Below, one piece after another: positions 1 to 9,600 of a stretch of DNA of 64,000 nt. The position numbers and the translations under genes were made by a program. The notes under the pieces were generated by a model. That model had not been told where the DNA came from. It was given only the letters and a program-made list of their open reading frames with translations, and did not search any database. Position 1 is the first letter of the stretch. The number at the start of each line of letters is the position of its first letter. Source of the DNA: Forficula auricularia (Eukaryota > Arthropoda > Insecta > Dermaptera > Forficulidae); NCBI GenBank assembly GCA_024734495.1, contig JALMQS010000104.1, positions 310,001 through 374,000 on the forward strand, read 5' to 3'.

Positions 1-365
1 ATTTGATATGTATTTTATAAAAATGAATTGACTCTTAATGAGTTTCTAGAATCGATTTGCTTGTAACGATAGTTTTATTTAATTGAGAATTGATTGCATT
101 GATAATTAAGAAAAAATATAAATAAAAATAATATTTCAATTGGTCATCAGTTCAAAATTGATTCTAGTCAATGATAAATGTTTTTTATGAATTATTGCTA
201 TATATGATTGATATAAATGTGCGAAATATCTATGTTAATACTCGAAAGTGACAATTTCCAGATATTGAACGAAATTGTATGTATGAATTCAAACTTCTCT
301 AATTGTTGTATTATGTAATTGTTTAAAAAAAAATTGACGAAATGTTTCATTTTTCAAATTTTAGT
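1..365. other. AT-rich sequence, nothing recognised
   Basis: No coding signal or repeat shared with the rest of the window was recognised before the hammerhead-like motif at 366. Confidence 0.4.
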
Positions 366-408
366 ACTACTGAAGATGGTCAACCAGTGGTGACCGAAAC
401 TGTTTAGT
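366..408 (+). ncRNA. Hammerhead-ribozyme-like motif (family H1)
   Basis: The core CTGAAGA lies at 370-376, followed by one unpaired T (377). Helix II is GGTCA (378-382) with TGACC (391-395) around an 8-nt loop. GAAAC follows at 396-400 and a putative cleavage triplet GTT at 402-404. Helix I is ACTA (366-369) with TAGT (405-408). Hammerheads tolerate any base at core position 7, so CUGAAGA is allowed. Helix III would be only two pairs with a 1-nt loop, so a single copy could hardly fold alone. AATAAA-type hexamers follow from about 415. The fold is seen in the sequence; cleavage activity is inferred. Confidence 0.55.
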
Positions 409-554
409 GAATTAATAAAATAAATAATAATAATTAAATAAAATTATTGTCTTTTATTAGTTTGTTACTAAAAAATATTTCAATATAAAAATAAGTACCT
501 GGACACCGAGCGATACTCGCTCAGTAACTTTTTGCTTCAGTTAAAAGCTATATA

Positions 555-700
555 TTAAACCCCCCCCTCGCTCTCGGACCCCCACCACTTCACCTCACCT
601 CCTGCACCACTCCACCCTAATTCCGCCTACACCCCCGAAACCACTTCCCTCGCCCCCCTCGTATCCCTCCACAACTGCACCCCCCACACCGTCACCTCCA
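555..700. repeat. C-rich low-complexity tract
   Basis: A strongly strand-biased C-rich stretch of repeated CCCCC, CCACC and CCTCC words in an otherwise AT-rich region. No reading frame or known element was recognised. Confidence 0.6.
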
Positions 701-701
701 A

Positions 702-950
702 TAAATTCAATGGATATTCGTGCTTAGCGCATTGAAATGGTCCCAGAATCTCCCTGATATCATTCACTTAAGCAGAAAGTTAAATTAGGTGTAGTCACCC
801 CTTTAGAGGGTGAAAGGATGTTCAGAAAAATAAATTCAATCGATATTCGTGCTTAGTGCATTGAAATTGTCTCATAATCTCCTAGATATAAGCTGAAGTT
901 AAATTAGGGCTAGTCACTCCTTTAGGGGGTGAAGGGATGTTCAGAATAAT
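702..950. repeat. Two tandem copies of a ~125-bp unit
   Basis: The segment beginning AATAAATTCAAT...GATATTCGTGCTTAG occurs at about 702 and again at about 829. Both copies share the GTGCTTAG and GGTGAA...GGATGTTCAGAA blocks. This is a simple direct duplication of unknown origin. Confidence 0.7.
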
Positions 951-1085
951 AAATTGTATTTATAGTAAATGAAGTTTGAACCACCCTGTATATTCATATT
1001 TTTATAGTAAATGAATTATGGACAACCCTGTATTTTCATATTTTTATATATAGTAAAGGAATTTTTGACCACACTGTATAGTATA
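948..1085. repeat. Three short tandem units (~45-60 bp)
   Basis: The words TATAGTAAA(T/G)GAA followed by CC(A)C(C/A)CTGTAT occur three times in direct order. The tract directly follows the 125-bp tandem pair. Confidence 0.6.
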
Positions 1086-1089
1086 ATGT

Positions 1090-2495
1090 TAATTAGAATA
1101 TGTAATCAATTAAATAAACAAGCAGGACAAGAGAAAGGAAACTAGAAAGTACTCTACTGTCGCGCGCCAGTGGTTAAGGGTGCGAACATATTATTTGTTT
1201 TATTTATAGCGGGCCGTATTTTAGCCCCGAAAGGATTATAATGGCCTACTAATGGTATCGTAAACCTCGTAGATCGTGAGTTGTTGTCCCGCACTGCCGT
1301 TGTTGGTGGTTGTGTGTCCTGTTGATGGAAAAAAGGTTCTGCTGTCTCTTAGGCAAGGGTTTAAATAGAACACATATTTCTTTTACGTAGTTTTTATTTT
1401 AGTGTAAGTGGGGTAGTACAATTTTAGATTCAATTCAATTACTGTCTACATGCTAACTCCTACTCTGCTCGATGACTCTCTAAAAACTGACTGACTGCTT
1501 GGCTCTCTCAAAAACTAACTTATTGCTTGGCTGACTGACTTCCACCCCCGAATTCTCTGACAGGACCCTCGGAATTTTCCACAGACCTCTGATTGGTTAA
1601 TACCCTAATGAGTAAGGCGTGGTGACATAATTGAAACGCCCAGTTTTAGAAATTCCTTCTAGAGAAATTCTCTCACGAGTTTCTGGCAAAATTCGGAGAA
1701 AACCCACAAATTCACTTGGCATCTGTTGCTAAGAGCCATCCGACATTTATGTAAACATGTCAATTTAAATTTATTGTTATTCCAATTGCTTTTCCCACCA
1801 TATTCCACCAAATATTCGTCTATTGTTGAAAAGCACGTTTTTTATAATAAGAGAAAGAAAGGCCTCGATCTGTCAGCCACCTGTCCCAGCAAAATATGAC
1901 CCTTAAACAAATAATTTATTATAAAAGAAAAATGCTTCGCCAATTCACCGAATATATATTAAATTTCTAAACATTATTAATTTAATTTATCGAAAATTTA
2001 TATCGCCAATCTGCGATCGCGACACTACTAACGTTGTTCTTACCTTTAAGTCTTTAAGCTGGCAAGAGCCCTTGCTCTCGCTCACCATGCCTGGGTTCAA
2101 CTGAACCTTTATTCATTCAAAGGAACGAAATGGAAAATATTTATTTATTTCATATCAGTTTCTTTGAATTGTGATAAATAATTTTTCAATTTCTATTCAT
2201 TTTTTATTAACTAAATAAAATATATTGTATACAAGGGAGATGGACCAAACAGGAGGAATGGGAAGAGATTTTTTTTTTGTTGGGGGGGGGGGTGTCCTAT
2301 AGTTTTATTTTCAAAAAAAAAAAAAAAAAAAAAAAAAAACTATACCATGGAAAACTCAAAAACGAAAATCGTAGAAAGTTCATTCTGGTGTCAAAATGTT
2401 AGTATTTCTAAAATAAATAACTGATATTTTTTTTTTTAAGGATCGTAATTATTTGAACCAGCATTTAAATCAAACCCAAAGTTTTTTAAATAAAT
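1090..2495. other. Unassigned sequence with homopolymer tracts
   Basis: No gene was recognised. The stretch 1140-2060 is less AT-rich and could be part of an old LTR or DNA element, but I found no second copy or ends. At 2269-2342 there are consecutive T, G and A runs, the last about 28 A. Confidence 0.3.
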
Positions 2496-2536
2496 GGGCC
2501 AAACGTTTCGTCACTGATTAGCGCTTCCTCAGTGGA
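2496..2536 (-). ncRNA. Hammerhead-like motif (family H2), weak helix I
   Basis: On the minus strand CTGAGGA (2532-2526) is followed by one extra A. An imperfect helix II comes next (GCGCU with AGUG and a bulged A), then GAAAC (2509-2505) and GUU. Helix I is only about three pairs (CCA with UGG). The order of parts matches the better motifs in this window, but pairing is weaker, so this is a degenerate or borderline member. Confidence 0.35.
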
Positions 2537-2539
2537 TCA

Positions 2540-3308
2540 TTTTATAAACTTATTTGTCAGGTGTTATAACTACAAGAAAAAACATTCCAAAGAGTACGTC
2601 TTCACCGAATCATTCAATTTGTTATCAAGGCAATATAAAACATTAAAAGAACAATTACAATTGTTTTTTTAATGATTAATGTAAAGATTTAAGCATCTTT
2701 TTTGAGTTTCTTTTTTTGAAAAAAGATTGAATTTTTCAAAAATCAACCCAATTATATAATATTGAAAAGTGAATTTATTTTTGTTTTTTTTAATGTTTTA
2801 GTACCTGGAACAACGAGCCATGCTCGGTAATTTTTTGATTCAGTTAAAAACGATATATTAATATTATTTTTAATTTGAAATTCACGTAAAAAGGTCGATT
2901 TTTAATGGCAGCCCAAATAAAATAAAATTGAAATAAAACTTAATTTATATTTTTACCAACGTTTACATCAGCTATGGTCATCATCAAGACGTATCACTGG
3001 GCACAAAGTTTTGGATGTAATTGCAATTAAAAATAATATTAATATACACCGAGGTTCTTTCGTTGACCCTTTTAAATCCTGAAGAAGGAGGCACGATCCT
3101 TCGAATTGTTGAATTTTTTAAGAGAATGAAATTGATATTCTAATAAATTATTTTATAGAAAAATATCTTTAATTAATTAAATTGGGAAATTCTAATATAT
3201 AATAATATTTGTAATGATCTATTAGTGGAATTTAAAAATAAAAAACCAATTAATTTTATTAAAAGAAATTGAAAAAATGTAATTATAAATTTTTATTCAT
3301 ATTTAGGT
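2540..3308. other. AT-rich, old repeat remnants
   Basis: No coding sequence was recognised. At 3059-3115 there is a decayed CCTGAAGAAGGAGG...TCCTTCGAA block resembling the hammerhead family of 11571-11613. GAAAC is replaced and helix I is not evident. Confidence 0.35.
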
Positions 3309-3925
3309 CTAGATGCTGTTATACTCCCAGTCAACTTCTTATACTGTATAAGGCTCAAATTCGTCCCTGTCTCGAATATGGCTCTCATCTGTGGAGGGGT
3401 GCCTCAAGCCATTCTCTTGCTACACTGGATGCAATTCAGAAGCGAGCAATTAAACTAATAGGAGACCCGGCTCTAACCAACTCACTCGACTCCCTGGCTC
3501 ACCGAAGAACCGTTTCTGCCCTTTCCCTCTACTACAGATACTATCACGGTGTCTGTTCAGTCGAGCTGAAATCAATTATCCTCCCTAATGCCCTCTTTAC
3601 GAGAAACACGCGGTTTTCTAACGCTCAGCACCCCTTCGCTGTCAAATTGGATAAAAGTCGAACAAGCGCTTTCGCCAACTCTTTTATCCCTTTGACCTCC
3701 AGAGACTGGAACTCGCTCCCTGCCACGATCTTTCCCGCGACTTATAACCTTCAGCTATTTAAGACCCGTATCCACAGATACCTTCGACTCCCTGCCCAAC
3801 CCATAAAATTCTTTCTTCTTCTATTTCACGATGGAGGAGCCAACCCAGGCCTTTAGGGGTTGCACCTTTTGGTGTAACTCCTTCTCTCATCATTATCATA
3901 AAAAAAAAAAAAAAAAAAAAAAAAA
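3309..3925 (+). pseudogene. Non-LTR retrotransposon 3' end (RT C-terminal part plus poly-A)
   Basis: The open frame ending at 3856 reads as the post-RT C-terminal region typical of I/Jockey-type LINEs. Visible motifs are YKAQIRPCLEYGSHLW, then DAIQKRAIKL, a LAHRRTVSALSLYYRYYHG block, and RDWNSLP...FKTRIHRYL near the end. No catalytic RT motif is present, so this is a 5'-truncated copy. A short 3' UTR ends in ATTATCAT plus about 24 A (3900-3925). A second, shorter copy of the same 3' end lies at 16252-16475. The copy cannot move by itself. The A tail abuts a hAT remnant directly. Confidence 0.8.
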
Positions 3926-3930
3926 CTGCG

Positions 3931-4182
3931 GATAGCAAGTTGTATTTTGTGAACAGTACAATCTATGTCATTCAATGCTGCTAATCGCACGGCTCGTTTC
4001 ATATTAGATCCATCATCTCTGATTAGGCAATGCACTTGTTCTCGCCGGCCCCGCCCAATTTCTTTCTTGTCGCAACTTGTATTACATCCGCATTTATTAT
4101 TGCGGATGCGGATGCAGATGTCTAAATCTATGCGCAAGCTCCTCATTTGCGGATGCGGATGCGAATATTCGCAACATCCCTG
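3931..4182 (-). pseudogene. hAT transposase remnant with one terminal inverted repeat
   Basis: On the minus strand a short frame reads RDDGSNMKRAVRLAALND followed by DCTVHKIQLAI (about 4035-3931). This matches the hAT transposase region around a catalytic aspartate and the following C-x2-H block. The right border ends in CATCCCTG at 4175-4182. On the minus strand this reads CAGGGATG, a typical hAT TIR start, with GCGGATGC subterminal repeats next to it (4085-4170). The other end is missing because the LINE tail at 3925 abuts it. This is a deletion remnant and not functional. Confidence 0.6.
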
Positions 4183-4189
4183 ATATGGA

Positions 4190-4790
4190 TACACACATAC
4201 TAGCCAGATCGTTTCCAAGCCATTGTGCTTATATTCTTCTTATATTCCCTCCACTAAAAATAATCGCCCAAATATGTTTTTTTTTATTAAATGAATTTAA
4301 CTTTTAAGGACATCATAGATATTAGAGAAATTTTTTTACATTGCATATCAGAGAGGTTCGTCCCCTTAGGAATCGAACCCAAGCGCTAACTAAGCTTACC
4401 GGGCCAGTAGCCAAACCCTTAAGACAAATCTCTCTCTGACATGCAACATATATAAGTATTATAGCTGTTTTTTTTGTTTTTTATCAAAAACTACATGGTA
4501 AATAATTTCAATTTTTTTTTTAAGTTACTCTGAATATATGATTCTAACAAACATTAGTTTTTCATCAAAATGGTGAAAGTCCTTCAATGAAAAAAAATAA
4601 AATAATGATCATATCCCCACCCTTTCCCTATCTACCCTATGTAAAAAATGTCATTTTTAATTGCAATTATTTCATGTTTGGTATGGTAAATCGCCTTCAA
4701 ATTTTAACAGTGAGTTTATTATGCTTTTATGACTAATATTCAAAGTTTCGAAGACTTCTTGAATTTTTGCATTTGTGAAAGAACTAAGGC
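4190..4790 (+). mobile_element. TTAA-type MITE family 1, copy A (incomplete)
   Basis: Shares with the copies at 9244, 24270 and 43653 the blocks GATCGTTTCCAAGCCATTG, AATAATCGCCCAAATATG, TGGTGAAAGTCCTTCAATGA and TTTTTGCATTTGTGAAAGAA. The left TIR is missing next to the hAT remnant. A tRNA-related insertion lies at about 4287-4465. Confidence 0.65.
4287..4465 (-). mobile_element. tRNA-related SINE/MITE insertion
   Basis: Interrupts MITE copy A between its ATATGTTTTTTTT and TTTATCAAAA blocks. On the minus strand it contains A-box-like TGGCCCGGTAAG and B-box-like GGGTTCGATTCC. It is bounded by CATATCAGAGAGG on one side and CTCTCTCTGACATGC on the other. The same boundary words occur in the repeats at 56812 and 57258, so it is one family. 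There is no intact tRNA cloverleaf. Confidence 0.5.
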
Positions 4791-5060
4791 TAAGTGATTT
4801 GGATATCTCGTTAGGTATAAAAAGCATATAACAATAATGGGTACTTTGACGACTTCTTACGCCATAATTTTATAGTGATTTGAATTTTTAAAATAAATTA
4901 CCCTGATTCTACCTAATGAAATCTTTGCAGAGACACCTCGAACTCCATGATAAAATATTAATTTTCAACCCCTCAAAATTTGATCCTCTCCCAAAATAAT
5001 CAACCGATTAAAATTTTAATACTATTTTCGATTGTGGTTAAAATAAATACATAGAGAAAG
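4791..5060 (+). repeat. Dispersed repeat adjoining MITE family 1 (copy 1)
   Basis: The block from GGCTAAGTGATTTGGATATC to GGTTAAAATAAATACAT is repeated at 10995-11290, again directly after a MITE family 1 copy. MITE and flank therefore seem to have been duplicated together. A short duplication of its last part recurs at 5155-5215. No coding content. Confidence 0.6.
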
Positions 5061-5286
5061 GGGCGGGACCCGCGCCTTCTACAAGTGGAGGCCTGTCCGG
5101 ATGAATCGAAGGGGTGAAACCCCCCGCCTCCCACATACATAAACATGAAACTTGGAAATTTAATACTATTTTCGATTGCGGGTTAAAATAAATACATAAA
5201 TTTGGAAATTTCAGGTTTGAATTTCTTTATTTTACGAGCCACAATGATACCCTCTGAAAGACGCACCCAGACAGACAGGCAGACAT

Positions 5287-5626
5287 TGTAATAATCGCCC
5301 AAATATGTTTGTTTCTTTTGTTTTTTACCAAAACTAAGAGCTAAATATTTTTTTAAGTTACTTTGAATATATAATTCTAACAAATATTAGTTTTTCATCA
5401 AATGGTGAAAGTCCTACAATGATAAAAAAATAAAATAATGATCATATCCTCACCCTTTCCCTATCTACCCTATGTAAAAAATGTCATTTTTAATTGCAAT
5501 TATTTCATGTTTGGTGTGGTAAATCGTCTTCAAATTTTAACAGTATGTGTATTATACTTTTAATGACTTATATTCCAAGTTTCAAAGACTTCTTGAATTT
5601 TTGCATTTGTGAAAGAACTATCTTAA
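5287..5626 (+). mobile_element. TTAA-type MITE family 1, copy B (5'-truncated)
   Basis: Starts inside the element at AATCGCCCAAATATG and runs to the right end GAAAGAACTATCTTAA. Confidence 0.65.
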
Positions 5627-5634
5627 CAGTTGAT

Positions 5635-5985
5635 AACCTCTTGTGGATTTTCTTTAGAATCTAATGATCTCTAAATTTTGGAGAATTAATCGAAAAAAAG
5701 ATCTCTATATTAAAAAATAATAAAAATAACAAATAACTAAAAGAGAGTAATAAGCCTTTCCCGGCTTATGGGCCACCCTGTAAAAGAAAATATTGACAAA
5801 CTATAATTTGTAAATCAATAGCAAATAATATGAATTCAAAAATTCGAAAGGAAAGATATAGGGGTGAAATTCATTGATTAATCTAAAAATATCAAATGGT
5901 ATTTTAATTATTTTACTAGATTGAATAAAATATAAAAAAAGTTTCGTTTATAATTCTATGAAAGAATTAAATAATTAATAGTGAA
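5635..5985 (+). repeat. Dispersed repeat G (copy 1)
   Basis: Contains TTCCCGGCTTATGGGCCACC and AAGATATAGGGGTGAAAT. An inverted copy lies at 38040-38720. That copy is split by a foldback insertion, which makes this one its empty-site reference. Confidence 0.65.
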
Positions 5986-5999
5986 TTTTTGCATTTATG

Positions 6000-6509
6000 A
6001 AAGAACTAGGTTAAGTTCCAATTTCAGAAGGTGCGGCAGAATGGTCCTTGGGCCCTGGCTCTTCGAAATCTTTTTTTAAAAGGGCCGCAATCCTCTATCT
6101 TTGTTCGCCGGTTGTACTGTTGGCCAATCGATGGCACCACATTCTTCTTTCTCCCTATTCTCGTTTTGAGGCTTGACACTGTTTGGCTCTAAGCCTATTC
6201 CTTTTTTAAGTATTTAATCACATTTAAATATTCCACATTTTGTTCCATTTTTATTTAATGGTTATTGTACCTTCGATCTCATTAATTAGCTCCCATCTTT
6301 TCTGTGATTTTTAGAGCGTTTTATCATAAGCCGGCTCTCATCAATCAGACAAGGGTTTTTGTTTTATCATTTAATAATTTATCATAAGTGTGGGCGGGTA
6401 AATGCCAGAAATAAACAACTGATAATTTTTGATTAGGTAACAGCCAGCAGCCTGCAACATTCTATTCTCATTCCTTCATTATTCGGCACAATTTCAGATA
6501 ACCACAATC
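6000..6509 (+). promoter_or_regulatory. Presumed prtp promoter and 5' UTR
   Basis: Only position supports this. The interval lies between the last recognised repeat and the start codon and has no clear TATA box. The transcription start cannot be placed. Confidence 0.25.
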
Positions 6510-6655
6510 ATGCGTTGGACGTTAGCGTTTCTTGCGCTACAATTTGTTGTTATTTATGGACACGACGCTGATGTTCATACCCTACAATATACTAAAGATG
6601 ATTTCGATGAAAATATTCATAGTAATAACCATTTCGTGATGTTCTACGCACCATG
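6510..6655 (+). CDS. prtp: prtp exon 1
   Basis: Encodes the signal peptide and the start of thioredoxin domain 1, ending ...MFYAP plus two bases of the active-site Trp codon. The donor GTAAGT follows at 6656. The 8.8-kb intron interrupts the codon for W of WCGHC. Confidence 0.9.
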
Positions 6656-9600
6656 GTAAGTGAAGATACTGTTTATTTATTTATTGAAAAATAAAAACAT
6701 CAAAAATCAAATACCATTCCGGTATCTTTCTTTAAATATGTACTTAGATTGTACTTATTGATGATATAAAATAACTATAGAATATCTATTTCATTTCTAT
6801 CTGAATTATTTATTGTTTATTCTTTGTTCTCTGATGCAGAGGTTCCGAAACTTTGAAAGGTCTCGGACCCCATTTATAAAAGTTAATTTTGGTCGTTACC
6901 TATTTACAACATTGGTCATTAATTAATTAACTACAATATTTTTTTTGCACAACTAAAATCAGCGAGATTCTTTTGTTTGAAAGACATCTGCAAGAGAGAA
7001 TGAGAAAGTTATTTTGCTCCCATAGGATTGCTATGTCAAAATTTTCACATGCAGAACCCTTTTAGAAATTAACGGATGGTTGATAAAAAAGGAGTCAAAT
7101 TATTTTTAAGGATTGGATCAACGATAGATAATCAAGCCGAAGCCGCCAATTTGATTGATTCCATGTATAATAGTATATAAATAACTGAATGTAATGGAAG
7201 GCAGCCCAGGGGTAGTGAGGAAAGAAAAAATTAACACATATCCAAATAAGGTGTAATTTATTGGAATCCTTCCTCCTTTCCTTTCACACCGACGCTTCGG
7301 AGGATTCTTCCCTCCTTCAAGGTTTCAAGGGGTCAATGAAGGAAACAAATAAAATGCTTTCTTTCTCTCTCCACAGCAGTGTTCAAAACTTTTTTCTTCT
7401 TTAGCACAGGCGGAGAAAAACAATTTTTGAACACTGCTGTGGAGAGAGAAAGAAAGCATTTTATTTGTTCTCCTTCATTGGCCCCTTGAAACCCTGAAGA
7501 AGGAGAGAAGAATCCTACGAAACGTCGGTTTGAAAGGAAAGGAGGAAGGATTCCAATAAATTACACCTTATTTGTTGTGTTAATTTTTTCTTTCCTCACT
7601 ATCCCTGGGCTGCCTTCCATTACATTCAATTGAAAAGTTCTACCAGTCCGTCTCTCTCCAGAGAAAATTTCGTTGCAAAAAAGTATATAAATAACATTGT
7701 TAGTAAAGCTCGTAAAACTTTGGGTTTCATCACGCGGATAACCTCATCCTTTCGAAACATAGATGGCCTCAAATTCTTGTTTGTTGCTCTCGTGAAAAGT
7801 AAACTTGAATACTGCAGTCTAATATGTAACCCCTACTATGGAGTACAAAAGGTATCCTTGGAAAGGGTTCAGCATAAATTTTTGAGGATTGTTAATTAAT
7901 AGCTTGAATTATGACTATCTAATTTCACACCTGAAACTCAACACACTAGAACAACGTCGTGATTACCATGACATTTCCTTCCTGCTTAAACTTATTTCTA
8001 GGAAAATCCTATCTAGGATAAATTTTAAAATCTCATCACATAGCACGAGATCCCAAGATATGTTTGTAGTTCCACATACTCGACCAACTTCGGTAAAACC
8101 AACTCCATTGACAGAATTCAAACACTATCAAATAAACACTCGACCAATCTTGACCTTTCCACTACAACCCCTCACCAACTTAAAAAAGTCATCTTAAAAT
8201 CATAACCTGATTCTAAACACCACTTCAGTGTAAAAGTTGTTTTTAATACCTACCTGTTATTATATTATATCTATGTATATTGTTTTAATGTTGTATCCTA
8301 TAAATGTCTTTCTTTTTCTGTATTGGACATCTTGTCCATAAAACTAGCTAAACAAGCTAAATAAATAAATAAATATGCTTACTCTCTCAGCAAAACCCCT
8401 TTTAAATTTACACGTTACTTTAGCTATTTAAAATTTTCCACTGTCCTTATACCCTTATTTGAGAGAGAAAAATGAATGATAAATAAAATTAATTTAAAAT
8501 TGAATTTTACCACAATGATCCCTTTAACTGTTTTATTGAATGTGTAATCAAGCGATTTCTTTGATTTGTGTTTCATCCCCTGAGAAGTGACTGGAGAGAA
8601 GAACAGACTTTTATACTTTGCATTCTGCTTAAAATCACAAAATAAAACACACATTTTAAGATGTTCATTAAATTATTATATTATTTTCACTTTTAAAAGA
8701 ATCTTCACCACTGTTTATTAAGAGTGCAATTTCGATAGGCAGAAATTCTAATATACTTTCGAGCATAGCAAAAAAACTGATCCAAAAATTTAAAGCGAGA
8801 GGTGAACCGCAATTGGAATTAGATGTACACCGTCTTTGGAATTATGTGGAATTATTTTGGAATTCATTAGAGATCTATTGTCTTCTACTTGGAAATGAAA
8901 GTGGAAGTGAGAGTAGGTGTACACGATTCTTGGTTCACCCTTCGGTTTAAAGCAATCTTGGGTCACCAATACCGTTTAAGAATTGTCCTATCAATTTTTA
9001 TAAATGTTTAACAATAAACTCCATTATAAACATGATTTTTATTAAATACTGGACAATTTAAATACAATTCGAATAATTTTCGAACGTAAGAAAAAAATGA
9101 TAAAAAGCGGGTAAGAGCGAATCAATTTCTCATACGGAGGGTCTCCTATTATTATATCTTTCTAAATGCTTGGCATATTAACATAGTTCTTATTTATTGA
9201 TGATAAAGAGAGAATGATCGTATTTGTAGAATTTTTTCATAATTTAAGGAGGTTCTTTCGCGACAATCCACACAAAAAGTAACCACTCTATAAATATGAA
9301 CGGTGTTAAAATTTTAGGTTTTTTTTTAATGTGACTGTACATTTTACGCTACTATATTCTATTTATGAATGGATCGTTTCCAAGCCATTGATATTTTACC
9401 CCCTCCACTAAAAATAATCGCCCAAATATGTTTTTTTTTTTTTTTTTTTTTATCAAAACTACGTGGTAAATAATTTCAATTTTTTTTAAGTTACTCCGAA
9501 TATATTATTCTAACAAATATTAGTTTTACATCAAGATGGTGAAAGTCCTTCAATGAATAATAATAATAATAATACTCATGTACACGTTCGGGATTCACTG

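Noticed and set aside
3050..3115. A hammerhead-like CCTGAAGAAGGAGG...CCTTCGAA block
   Set aside because: GAAAC is lost (GAATT) and helix I is not evident; treated as a decayed remnant.
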